From contig JAKPGL010000067.1 of the NCBI GenBank assembly GCA_029550925.1, positions 1 to 42,651 on the forward strand: DNA of 42,651 nt, written 5' to 3'. Under the pieces are notes generated by a model, which made no database searches, was not told the origin of the DNA, and saw only the letters and a list, made by a program, of their open reading frames with translations. The translations under genes and the position numbers were made by a program. Numbering within the stretch: the first letter of the stretch is position 1; each line of letters starts with the position of its first letter. Source of the DNA: Planctomycetota bacterium (GTDB lineage Bacteria > Planctomycetota > Planctomycetia > Pirellulales > Thermoguttaceae). Shown here one piece after another: positions 24,964 through 33,185 of the stretch.

Positions 24964-26259
24964 TTAGGGCGTCGGTTGTTTTACGTCGTAACACCATAGG
25001 TGTTCATGGTATCGGAGATACAGCCGACCGTGGCACAACACCGGATGCGCCCAGGCGTCCCGCACCTTTTCTTCCACCAGTCGGAATCGGCCCACGATCT
25101 CCAGCCGATCTCGGCCCGGTTTGATTAAACCCACCTGTCCTTGCTCGTCTAAAATATATAGCCGACCATCCGCATACACCGGAGCGCCGGTGGTAAACTC
25201 CCGCATTTCGGCCAATGTTTTGCCGGTCTCCCAATCGACGGCAAACCACCATTTCGGCTGGCGGTATCCGGCCGAATACAGCACCCCATCCACCCACACG
25301 CCGCTGCCGGTAACCGAATCCAGCGGATGGGTCCAGACGTGCTCGGCCCGCACTCCGTCGGCCGTAGGCTGAAGCCGATACAACCGTCCTAACTCGGTGT
25401 AGGGAGTTACATAATAGACCGCTCCCTTTGCAAAAATCGGCGTCGAGACGTTCGTCAGCCAACGATTCCGCAGCGGCACGGTCCAGAGCAGTTTTCCTGT
25501 GTCGGCGTCCACGCCGAATCCGTGAGCGGACGAACATTGAGCAATGATCCGCCGGCCAGCGTACCGGAACAAAATAGGCGAATTGTGCGAGGTCGGCTCG
25601 TCGCCCAAAGGCGGCGTGCTGAACAAGGTCTTGCCGCTCCCTTTATCCAAGGCGGCCATCAGGGCCTTCGGACCGCCCGGCGTTACCCATACCCGACTGC
25701 CCTCGACCAGCACGCATTCGCTCAGCGCCCAGGTGATATTCTGGGCCTGGAAGCGTTCGAGGATATCGACGGCCCAAACTTCCCGGCCTGTTTCGGCCTC
25801 CAAACAGACAAGCCGACCATGGGCGTTCAGATGATAAATCCGTCCTTCCGAATAGGTGCAGGCGGCCCGGCAGCCCGGATACGAGCCCTTCCATGATTGG
25901 CCATTTTTCGTCTTCCACCGCACCGAACCGTCCCGAACATCCAGGGCAAAGATCACCAGGTCCTCGTCGATGTCGCCGGTAATGTAAATGGTTTGGCCGA
26001 CTACGATCGGGCTAGACCACCCCCGGCCCAAACCGCTGATCTTCCAGACCAATTTTGGCCCACCATCCGGCCAGGATTGTAGCAGGCCCTTTTCATCCCA
26101 AACAGCGTCCCGGCGCGGCCCACGCCACTGGGGCCAATCCGGTTCCGGCGAAGCAATCAGCCCATCCGGTTCGCCGCCCAACGTAGCGCCGCCAACTGCT
26201 AACACTATCTGCCAAACTCCCAATCGAACCGCTCGGTAAAACCACCCCAGTTGCTTCAT
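24964..26259 (-). CDS. Secreted PQQ-like beta-propeller protein
   Basis: This 431-residue protein with a signal peptide (about residues 1-28) starts its mature part with WPQWRGPRRDAVWDEKGLLQSWP, shortened in this family to the WPxWRGP motif. That start is the hallmark of a very common planctomycete family of exported PQQ-like propellers. Repeated blade patterns (for example GSVRWKTKNGQSW and GKLLWTVPL) indicate a BamB/quinoprotein dehydrogenase-like fold. No catalytic Asp/Glu pair for PQQ or calcium was identified, so an enzyme role is uncertain; a structural or binding role is equally possible. The start at 26259 is supported by GAGGAG eight bases upstream, against a longer frame. It follows the M20 peptidase gene after 159 bp. 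Confidence 0.82.
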   Translation of the reverse strand: MKQLGWFYRAVRLGVWQIVLAVGGATLGGEPDGLIASPEPDWPQWRGPRRDAVWDEKGLLQSWPDGGPKLVWKISGLGRGWSSPIVVGQTIYITGDIDEDLVIFALDVRDGSVRWKTKNGQSWKGSYPGCRAACTYSEGRIYHLNAHGRLVCLEAETGREVWAVDILERFQAQNITWALSECVLVEGSRVWVTPGGPKALMAALDKGSGKTLFSTPPLGDEPTSHNSPILFRYAGRRIIAQCSSAHGFGVDADTGKLLWTVPLRNRWLTNVSTPIFAKGAVYYVTPYTELGRLYRLQPTADGVRAEHVWTHPLDSVTGSGVWVDGVLYSAGYRQPKWWFAVDWETGKTLAEMREFTTGAPVYADGRLYILDEQGQVGLIKPGRDRLEIVGRFRLVEEKVRDAWAHPVLCHGRLYLRYHEHLWCYDVKQPTP

Positions 26260-26418
26260 TACCTGGACTCCTCTCTTTCGACGAAAAACAGACCCTCTCT
26301 GCTCCAATCCACTCTATATTTCCTATTTCTATATTCTCTTCGATACGGTGAAAGCTCCAGGGTCCTTGCTGGGCAAACGAGGCCCTCGGCCCATCAAAGG
26401 CCGGAGCATCTGGCAGGA

Positions 26419-27711
26419 TTAAGGGGTTGTTTCCAAGGCGGGGACCGATTCGGCGGCGGTCGCCAACCGGAGGGCCGCTCGGCAGGCTTGTCGAAATTCG
26501 GGCAGGATCAAGTATTCCTGGCATGTATGCGGATTGACCTGCCCGCAGCCAAGGGTAACGGTGGGGATGCCTCGCTGGGTCATCCAATTGGCGTCCAGGC
26601 CGCCCTGGGAGATTGCTCGTTCTGGGCTGGCCCCTACGGATCGAAGGGCGGCCTCGGCGGCCAGCACGCACGGCTCATCGTCGGCCAGCCGAAACGCCTC
26701 GTAATCGCTCCGTTCCTCCCAGGTGATACGGGCCTGTTGGCCGTGGATATTCTGCACCTCTTGGGCCGCTCGCTCGAATGCTTCCCGGATTGTTTGGACG
26801 ATTTTCCGGCGGAAAGCCGGATCATGGCTTCGGGCTTCTGCTTGGATATCCACCTCGGGGGGAACTACGTTAGTGGCTTCGCCGCCGTGGATCACGCCGA
26901 TATTGGCGGTGCCTCGGCCTTCGGGCTTTTCCACCAGGCCGTGCCACCCCTCTTGCTGGAGCCGGGCAATCGCCAAACCTGCCACGGCAATCGCACTGAC
27001 GCCATCTTGGGGGGCTACACCGGCATGACTGGCCAGGCCGTGGATGCGGATCCGCATCCGTTGGCCCCCAGTGGCCCCGATGGTAACTTTCCGGCTGGCG
27101 CCGCCGTCGAAGTTGAAGGCCAACCGCGGCTTGCCCAAAAGCCCCAACTTGGCAAACCGGGCGCCCAGAAGGCCCACTTCTTCTTGGACCGTCCAGAGGA
27201 ACACCAACGGCGGATGTTCCAACCCTTGCCGGAGCAGTTCCAAGGCGGTCGAAAGGACCACCGTAGCGCCGGCCCGATTGTCGGCCCCCAGTGCGGTTGT
27301 CGAATCGGCCGGGACGATGAAATCTCCCCGCCGCACGGGCCGAGCACCCACACATAACGGTACTGTATCGACATGGGCCATCAGCAGCCGACGCCCGCCG
27401 CGCCGCGTTCCCGGAAGCCGGACGATCAGATTGCCGATCTCGCCGCCCAGAGGGGATCGCTCGTGGGCCTGGTCCCATTGGATGGCCGATCTCGGCAAAC
27501 CTGCCTGCCGGAGCTTATGCACGATAAACTCCAGGACCCGGCGTTCCTGGCCGCTTCGGCCTGGAATGGCCAACATTTGCATTAGCAGTTGTTCGGCCTG
27601 GTTGAGGTCTGGCTCCGGCGGCCCGACGGCCTCCGATCGGCCCAAAATCCGCCGGGAAAGCCTCTTCGACGGAGAAGACTTTGAAGATTTTTTGGCCGGG
27701 ATGCCTACCAT
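26419..27711 (-). CDS. M20 family metallopeptidase (peptidase T-like)
   Basis: This 430-residue cytoplasmic dizinc peptidase shows the full M20 set: MAHVDT with metal ligand His113 and Asp115, GADNRAG with bridging Asp144, QEEVGLLG with catalytic Glu177 and ligand Glu178, FDGG with Asp202, and the dimerisation domain around GQRMRIRIHG. The distal ligand region is probably near NPHTC close to the C-terminus. It most resembles tripeptidase T-like proteins; the peptide specificity is not predictable. The ATG at 27711 is preceded by AAGGA at proper distance. A TTG six codons upstream lacks support. An N-terminal Ser/Lys-rich extension of about 30 residues precedes the fold. Confidence 0.87.
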   Translation of the reverse strand: MVGIPAKKSSKSSPSKRLSRRILGRSEAVGPPEPDLNQAEQLLMQMLAIPGRSGQERRVLEFIVHKLRQAGLPRSAIQWDQAHERSPLGGEIGNLIVRLPGTRRGGRRLLMAHVDTVPLCVGARPVRRGDFIVPADSTTALGADNRAGATVVLSTALELLRQGLEHPPLVFLWTVQEEVGLLGARFAKLGLLGKPRLAFNFDGGASRKVTIGATGGQRMRIRIHGLASHAGVAPQDGVSAIAVAGLAIARLQQEGWHGLVEKPEGRGTANIGVIHGGEATNVVPPEVDIQAEARSHDPAFRRKIVQTIREAFERAAQEVQNIHGQQARITWEERSDYEAFRLADDEPCVLAAEAALRSVGASPERAISQGGLDANWMTQRGIPTVTLGCGQVNPHTCQEYLILPEFRQACRAALRLATAAESVPALETTP

Positions 27712-28046
27712 GAGAGAATTCCTTGGCAAAAAACCTTTAGACCTTTCTGGGGGCTTTTTGTCGAACAGTATCCCTTCGCTAGGGACCGCCGGCGAGACCG
27801 ACTCTTTCGAACACCTTCTTTTCCGAGGTTCTTTTCGTCCGTAGGCCGAATGTCCTTATCCTATCTGAGCCAATCCATGCAGGCAAGAAGGAAACCCTGT
27901 GGGAGTTTTTCTACGGGAAGCCCCGTAGCCGATCCTTGGGCCGTAATTATTCAGCCGAGTGCAGAAGTGCCGGGATTTTCGTATCAAAACCCGAGATTTT
28001 TCCGGCAGAAATGTCACTGCCGCTCTAGCGGTAGTCCACCGCAGAT

Positions 28047-28185
28047 TGTCACTGCCGCTCTAGTGGGAATCCAGGGGCCTGGGAGGCGGCTACATTGTTA
28101 TTCCTCCCAAATAGAGGTTGCAAGAAGCCCAGATTGGGCGATTGGGCGGCAGTGACAAGGTACTGGATTCGGCTAAAATGTTACC
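28047..28185 (+). repeat. Palindromic dispersed repeat, family B, copy 2
   Basis: This unit has the same 139-bp length as 13593-13731, in opposite orientation. The 111-bp core (28047-28157) has 12-bp perfect inverted ends TGTCACTGCCGC and GCGGCAGTGACA. These differ from the copy 1 ends at matching positions on both sides. Shared interior includes GAGGCGGCTAC, TGTTATT and GCAAGAAGCC. The shared flank ATTCGGCTAAAATGTTACC follows at 28167-28185. Confidence 0.75.
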
Positions 28186-28191
28186 TAATAC

Positions 28192-28315
28192 TGGAGTTTT
28201 GCAAAATGGGCTAGTTCAGGTGTTCGTACACTGAACAGGTCCCTCAAAAATCCTGTGATTTTTGAGGGTCGGTAGTGTACAAGTTGGTGGAAATCCCAAA
28301 TTTGCAAAACTCCAA
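28192..28315. mobile_element. Miniature palindromic element with target duplication (MITE-like)
   Basis: Perfect 14-bp inverted ends (TGGAGTTTTGCAAA at 28192-28205 and its complement at 28301-28314) enclose a central hairpin with a 12-bp stem and CTGT loop (28241-28268). A further pair, GTACAC/GTGTAC (28226-28231, 28275-28280), lies between. The element is flanked by a 7-bp direct repeat CTAATAC (28185-28191 and 28316-28322), as expected for a target-site duplication. It carries no reading frame, so it would have to be mobilised in trans. Confidence 0.65.
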
Positions 28316-28481
28316 CTAATACCTAAAAGCCTCTAAAAAAGCGTCATTCCCCATGAATGGGCAGTTAATAGAGAAAGATTCCTGGGCACTTGCCGGCGTA
28401 TTTTTCCCAAACTGTAAGTTGGCACTACACAAGCATTAGCCTCCAGCGGCCAACTGGTATAGGTATAATAACGCAGGGGTT

Positions 28482-28754
28482 GTGGTATCCGTCGAGCCTG
28501 GAACGGCAGGCGCTCACTTTATCTGGAATCCCACGTGGATTGCCGAACATACCTTCAACAACATTGCCCAGGTCAATCTCTCGGAGGAAGACATTGCCGC
28601 GATTAATACGGATGTCCATAACTATATTACCACAAAATATAAGATAGAATGCACGGTCAATATAAAATCCATTAAATTCGTCTACATGTATAAAGATGTG
28701 AAGTGCTCTCCCTCCGACGCTAGTATTAAGATCCTTGGAATTCCAGGCAATTAG
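28482..28754 (+). CDS. Short unidentified reading frame, possibly a gene remnant
   Basis: From a GTG at 28482 the frame encodes about 90 residues with protein-like composition (IWNPTWIAEHTFNNIAQV, then a Lys/Tyr-rich C-terminus), ending 29 bases before the ATG of the next gene. The frame stays open upstream only to a stop at 28437. The residues before the GTG (NWYRYNNAGVV) also look like protein, which suggests the 3' part of a longer, decayed gene. Base composition is AT-rich like the following gene. No family was recognised, and the ribosome-binding site is poor. Confidence 0.35.
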   Translation: MVSVEPGTAGAHFIWNPTWIAEHTFNNIAQVNLSEEDIAAINTDVHNYITTKYKIECTVNIKSIKFVYMYKDVKCSPSDASIKILGIPGN

Positions 28755-28783
28755 TAAAGTCGTAATCTATAGGAGCATTGTCC

Positions 28784-30253
28784 ATGATCTTAACAACATT
28801 TTTTCCTGCTGTTGTGGCGGTGGTTTTTCTGTGGCCTTTTCCGGCTCTCTTCTGGTTAGGCGGCGTAGAAAAGAAACCGCCGGTAAAAGTCGATCTAACT
28901 ATCTTGCCTGCAAAAGAAAAGTACTATGTGGGAGAGCCAATTCGGGTGGGAATGCGGGTTGAGAATCTCTTGGGTGAAGATATATATCTTCCTCCGTGGA
29001 CTAAAAGTAACCGAGAATCGGCGTGGAAGTGCTACGGTGAGATTGAAGATTATCCAGGAGCTATCTCTGGACTTATGTCTTTACTAGTAGAGGGGTGCTT
29101 CTGTGGCTACGGGATCGGAGTGGAACCCCTGGAAAAGAAGGAAAAAGTGCCACCTCAAAGGAAATCAACGCCTGTATGGGAAACATTTATTCCCCAGATC
29201 CCGGGCAAGCTTAGTATCTGCGTTGAATTACGCGGCGACGCCATTGGAGTGAAAATAGAACCACGTTTTGGGCAAGAAGAGTCTTTTCCTTACTGCTCAG
29301 AATACTTCTTCAACGACAGGACATTAACGATTGAACCGACGATGTCTCCCGAAATGGCCAAACAATATAGCGCCAGTGCGAAGATGATCTTATCGGGGGA
29401 GACTCCATTGGCGGATCGGCTTGCTGAACTGGATAAAGTAGCAAACCAACGACACTATTTTGCTGCTCGCTTTGTGCATGATATCTGGCAGAAAGGCGAA
29501 CCAGGACCTGTCAAGGAGGCTGCTCTAAACCATCTGGTTTCTTTGTTGGAATATGGCACGGCCTATGAATCGCTGCCTGATCTATTGAAGGTGCTGAAGG
29601 ATTCTCAGACTCCCCTACCGATTCGTTTGCGAATCTTGGATTTTATAGGGAAGATGGGACTTATGGAAGATGCGCCTGGGTTTCCCATTGCCGAGGGCCA
29701 GGCTTTTTATTGCCTGACCAAGTCCAAGGTAGTGGGTAAGGAAGTGCAATGTGAGAAAACAGAACTTTGGCGCGAGATCGTGGAGACGTTGAAATCTGTC
29801 TCTAAAGATTCCCATGTCCTTTTGCGGGAAAAAGCGACGGCAATTTTAGCAGGCAAAGATCCGGAAACGCCTCCAGAAAAGCCTGAAGTACAAACCGAAC
29901 CTCAAAAACCTTCCGCTCCGGAGCCAGACGGCCCGACCAGCGAGAAGGAGGCGCTTTTTGTCCTCCGGAGCGGTTGGTCGGCTAGCCATCTAATGGATGA
30001 TATGGCAAACGTCTTCCACCAGAAGTACTTTCCCGACAAACCCCAAATCGATGTGAGCGTTAACGATGGTGTGATAGTGGCATGTAAAATGCATGAAGAC
30101 TATGGAGCTGTCGGTGATCTAGCTGTGGTGCGAAATTTATCAGCACCTGAGGCCGCCAAAGACGTGGGACCGGGAGTGGATGGAGTCCCGTTGGCAAAAT
30201 TTGTGGTCGTAGTGATCGTCAACGCTAAGAATCCGCTGCGACACTTGACTTGA
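28784..30253 (+). CDS. N-terminal part of a tandem PstS-like binding protein, cut by TGA
   Basis: The 489 residues begin with a membrane span or signal anchor (about 1-25). There follow a beta-sandwich-like domain (VGEPIRVGMRVENLLG, resembling proteinase-inhibitor or bacterial Ig-like folds), a helical repeat region (about 200-330), a Pro/Glu-rich linker (about 360-395) and the first half of a PBP-like_2 (PstS) domain ending PLAKFVVVVIVNAKNPLRHLT. At that point a TGA (30251-30253) stops translation, and the next codons in the same frame continue the domain without a break. AGGAG eight bases upstream of 28784 supports the start; a TTG at 28778 is poorer. Function, probably ligand binding outside the cytoplasm, is inferred only. 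The gene has lower GC content than the core. Confidence 0.7.
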   Translation: MILTTFFPAVVAVVFLWPFPALFWLGGVEKKPPVKVDLTILPAKEKYYVGEPIRVGMRVENLLGEDIYLPPWTKSNRESAWKCYGEIEDYPGAISGLMSLLVEGCFCGYGIGVEPLEKKEKVPPQRKSTPVWETFIPQIPGKLSICVELRGDAIGVKIEPRFGQEESFPYCSEYFFNDRTLTIEPTMSPEMAKQYSASAKMILSGETPLADRLAELDKVANQRHYFAARFVHDIWQKGEPGPVKEAALNHLVSLLEYGTAYESLPDLLKVLKDSQTPLPIRLRILDFIGKMGLMEDAPGFPIAEGQAFYCLTKSKVVGKEVQCEKTELWREIVETLKSVSKDSHVLLREKATAILAGKDPETPPEKPEVQTEPQKPSAPEPDGPTSEKEALFVLRSGWSASHLMDDMANVFHQKYFPDKPQIDVSVNDGVIVACKMHEDYGAVGDLAVVRNLSAPEAAKDVGPGVDGVPLAKFVVVVIVNAKNPLRHLT

Positions 30254-30301
30254 GAGGAACTCGACAAGATATTTCGTTGCAAGATCGACACCTGGGAAGA
30301 G

Positions 30302-32332
30302 ATGCGGGGAGGGGCCGCCGGCAAAATTGAACATTTCTTCCCACTCTTCGCCGCAACGGAAACTCTCATCTTCCGGGAATTGGTACTTCGAGACACAAAT
30401 CTCCCTTTCGCCCGGGATGAAGGAAAATTCGGCGCAGACCGCCAAAAATTCTCTTCCGACCAAATCATCGGCGCCGTAGTTAAGGAACCGAGAGCAATCG
30501 GATTTTGCTTCTACTCCCCAAATGACGGACCTTTAGACAACCGTGTACGTATTCTTGCGATTGCTATGGACAACAAGGCCGCCCCAGTATCGCCTACATT
30601 AGAGACGATCGCGGACGGCTCCTACCCTCTGACAGATACTTTGACAATTTATCTCCGCCGATGTGCTCCTCGGCCAGCCCACGAGTTTTGGAAATTTGCT
30701 ACCGGGCCGGAGGGAGCCAAAATCATTCGAGAGCATGGGCTGTGGCCGGAGTATGAGTTGAACAAAGTGCGGGGCAAGGCAAGGCTTAAGGAGTTTCTGG
30801 CTGGTAAAGGGCCGTTGGTGAGGATGTGGGGTCTGCGGGGCGGAGGAGGCCAGAGCGGCCAAAAAGGTGGGGACGCACTGGCCAAGGCATTGGCCCAGGT
30901 GTATGTGCAGGAAAAAGCGTTGTTGCAACTGCGCTACGAGGCCCGGCCTACCCTACAAGAGGCGGCTCAGGAGTTTTTGCGTTCTGGCGAGCTTCTGCTT
31001 GCCGACGCTGACCCTGTCCTTTTGTCCCAGGCCGATCTGCCCCCGCCAGAAGGCAAAGAGGCAAGGCCAGAAGGCAATGAACCGAAGACCGAGACAGAGC
31101 CGCCGCCAGCGAGCGGCCTGAAGACTGAGGACCAACGGCAGAAGCCAGAAGCCGCGGTACCGAAGGCAGAAACTAACGAGACCACCGAGCCGCCAGCCCA
31201 AGGCAGCGGCCTTTCCCCAAAACATAGCGAGCCTGGGGCAGACCGTAGAGACGCCAAACCTGAGTGCCAGCGGATCTTACTCGGCTATCGGGCGGTTGGG
31301 GTGATTGTGCATCGGGATAGCCCGGTTACGGAAATCACCCTGCAAGAGCTGCAAGATATCTATTGGGGGCGGTTGGAACGCTGGCCGTGGGCCGACGACC
31401 GAGCTGCTGCTGCACAGCGGCCTGAGGGCAGAGGGCAGACAAAAGGGACTTCGGCTACGGGCGCTAGCTCTGGTGGAAAGATTCGGCTCTATGGCCTGCC
31501 GAGCGACAGCCCGACCATGCAAGTTTTGGCGCGTCGCATGGCCCACCCTCTCGGCTCCGTGGGAGAGGGGGGCTTGCCAAGCAAGCCGGCTGAGGGGGAA
31601 AACTCCCCTCGCCCCGCCGTGGGAGAGGGCCAGGCTGCGGGGGCAAAAGCACCAGGCAAAGCCTCCGAAGCAATCCCAGTGGCGAAGGGTTCCGGTGGGC
31701 AAACAACCGCGCAAAAACCGGCTCCTATCATGCGCAGACCGGATACGCTTGGGGTGGTCAGGGCGTTGGCCGGGGATCCGGCGGGGTTGGGGTTTGTGGA
31801 TCTGGCGGCCATGCCTACAGAAGAAAGCTCCGTTCGGCTGGTGGCCATTTTACCGCCATCCAGTAGCTCCCCCGCCCTCGAGGAATCGGTAAATGCACAT
31901 CCGCCCGCGTCGAACGCCGCATCCACCGAGGCGTCGGAAGCCTCGGCCAAGGGGGCCAGTAAGGAAAACTCAGGCCAGGAGGGTTCGGGCCAGGCTGCAT
32001 CGGTGGGCCAACGTCAGGAGGAAACCACTCCTTCGGCCAAGCTTCCGCATCTTGCCAAACGGCTTCAGCCGCCCCGGCCAGACTGGCTTCCGCCGGGGTA
32101 TCCGCTGGCCGAGCCAGTATGGCTTTATGTCCATCGGCAGGCTAGTCCGCTGGCCAAAGAGTTCGCCCTGTTTCTGGCCGGTGGGGGAGACTTTTGGGCT
32201 GCTTGGGAGAAGCGTTCCGGCCCGCTTCCGCCTACGGAGCAGGAGCAGCCCGGCCGATTTCGCACCGACGGCTCGGCGAGCGAAGAACTCCGCTCTGCCT
32301 TGCAGGCTAACGGCCTGGTTCCGGCCCGATAA
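30302..32332 (+). CDS. C-terminal part of the tandem PstS-like binding protein
   Basis: This part of 676 residues is in the same frame as the preceding one. Homology starts directly after the TGA at 30254 (EELDKIFRCKIDTWEE, the usual PstS pattern), so the ATG at 30302 is only the first possible restart. It completes the first PBP-like domain (to about residue 165 of this part). A long Pro/Glu/Lys-rich linker follows, then a second PBP-like domain that begins LGYRAVGVIVHRDSP and has LQELQDIYWGRLERWPW. That second domain is interrupted by a low-complexity insertion encoded by palindromic DNA (31548-31640) and by another Ser/Ala-rich linker. No ribosome-binding site is obvious at 30302. Either the full gene is a pseudogene by one nonsense change, or two polypeptides are made. 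Confidence 0.6.
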   Translation: MRGGAAGKIEHFFPLFAATETLIFRELVLRDTNLPFARDEGKFGADRQKFSSDQIIGAVVKEPRAIGFCFYSPNDGPLDNRVRILAIAMDNKAAPVSPTLETIADGSYPLTDTLTIYLRRCAPRPAHEFWKFATGPEGAKIIREHGLWPEYELNKVRGKARLKEFLAGKGPLVRMWGLRGGGGQSGQKGGDALAKALAQVYVQEKALLQLRYEARPTLQEAAQEFLRSGELLLADADPVLLSQADLPPPEGKEARPEGNEPKTETEPPPASGLKTEDQRQKPEAAVPKAETNETTEPPAQGSGLSPKHSEPGADRRDAKPECQRILLGYRAVGVIVHRDSPVTEITLQELQDIYWGRLERWPWADDRAAAAQRPEGRGQTKGTSATGASSGGKIRLYGLPSDSPTMQVLARRMAHPLGSVGEGGLPSKPAEGENSPRPAVGEGQAAGAKAPGKASEAIPVAKGSGGQTTAQKPAPIMRRPDTLGVVRALAGDPAGLGFVDLAAMPTEESSVRLVAILPPSSSSPALEESVNAHPPASNAASTEASEASAKGASKENSGQEGSGQAASVGQRQEETTPSAKLPHLAKRLQPPRPDWLPPGYPLAEPVWLYVHRQASPLAKEFALFLAGGGDFWAAWEKRSGPLPPTEQEQPGRFRTDGSASEELRSALQANGLVPAR

Positions 32333-33185
32333 CCCGGCCGCTTCGATCCGCCACCTTGCCCTCCGACCGACCACCAGCACGATAGGTGTAGGTTGAAGCG
32401 GTCCCGGGAGTTTACCCAGTGTCGGAGTAGCCGAGGGGGAAGATTTTGGGTTTTGGATGTACAATTCGGCCTATTTGCGTTGCCAGCCCGTTGAACAGGT
32501 ACATTACCTTTTGGCAATCCGCCAAGGATGGTTCATCAGGGGGGGAGATGTTCGTATCCTTGGTTCCCCCACAGGGTTAGAGGCTCTAACAAAACGGCCT
32601 TTCCTACTCAGTTCCTCCAGCGGGTAGAATAGGTCGGCTTCGTTTTGTTAGAGCTTCAGAGTTTCTTAGAGGAGTTAAGTGGACTGGAGTGGGCCTCTTT
32701 TCCTGTGTTCCTTGGTCTTTCAATAGGTACAGCTGGCGGGAAGGGACGGGAGATTCTTCCTCATTTCTTGAGTGGGGCTAAAAGATTTGCACTTGGTGAA
32801 GCCCAAACCATAGGAAGATACCCCAGCCCTTTGGGTGGACTTTGGGAAGTCTCGCCGTTCTTCAACTCCTGCCTGGTTTACTTCTTTGACCCTCAAGTTC
32901 TTTGGCCCGATTGGGTGGTCAGAAATTGTGCTGACGTATATCAGGAACCCGGTTGTAAGGGGACCGGACTTGTAGGCCGCCCTTCCCGGACTGCAAAATA
33001 GGTTAAGGTTCGGTTATACTTCCGTATCTTCTGCGAGGGCGAAAACGGCTAGGTGGTGGTTACACGGGGCGTCCGCATGGAGTATGGGGCGGGTATTCCA
33101 CCCCACCAACAAGTTCTACGATCAAAGTTCAGCTACTAGAGACGGTTTAGACAATCAATACCTAGTTGTGGTTTTAGGAGCAGAT
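32333..33185. other. Intergenic region upstream of the helicase operon
   Basis: No credible gene was found in 853 bases. A reading frame at 32645-33001 starts inside the repeat and has no protein-like features. The region contains the family A repeat copy 2 (32583-32654) and must hold the promoter of the helicase-methyltransferase operon, probably between 33000 and 33170; no boxes could be named with confidence. Confidence 0.5.
32583..32654. repeat. Palindromic dispersed repeat, family A, copy 2
   Basis: Perfect 14-bp inverted ends GCTCTAACAAAACG (32583-32596) and CGTTTTGTTAGAGC (32641-32654). The interior, read on the minus strand, matches copy 1 at 7791-7872 (GACCTATTCT, GAGTAGGAA, GGCCGTTTTGTTAGAGC). 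The copies are in opposite orientation and differ mainly by a short length change near one end. Confidence 0.75.

Larger units (their letters stand above)
27712..28481. other. Repeat-rich border region of the accessory segment
   Basis: The 770 bases contain no credible complete gene. They hold the family B repeat copy 2 (28047-28185), a partial repeat of its end just before (28010-28030), and a second palindromic element directly attached (28192-28315). Base composition falls sharply in G and C from about 28190 onward. This looks like the border between the core and accessory DNA. Confidence 0.6.

Noticed and set aside
30251-30253. TGA as a selenocysteine codon
   Set aside because: The position aligns with a residue that is normally Leu in the PstS-like motif, and no bacterial SECIS-type hairpin could be found in the following 40 bases.
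32645-33001. Frame of 118 codons upstream of the helicase
   Set aside because: It starts inside the family A repeat, has no ribosome-binding site and resembles no protein.
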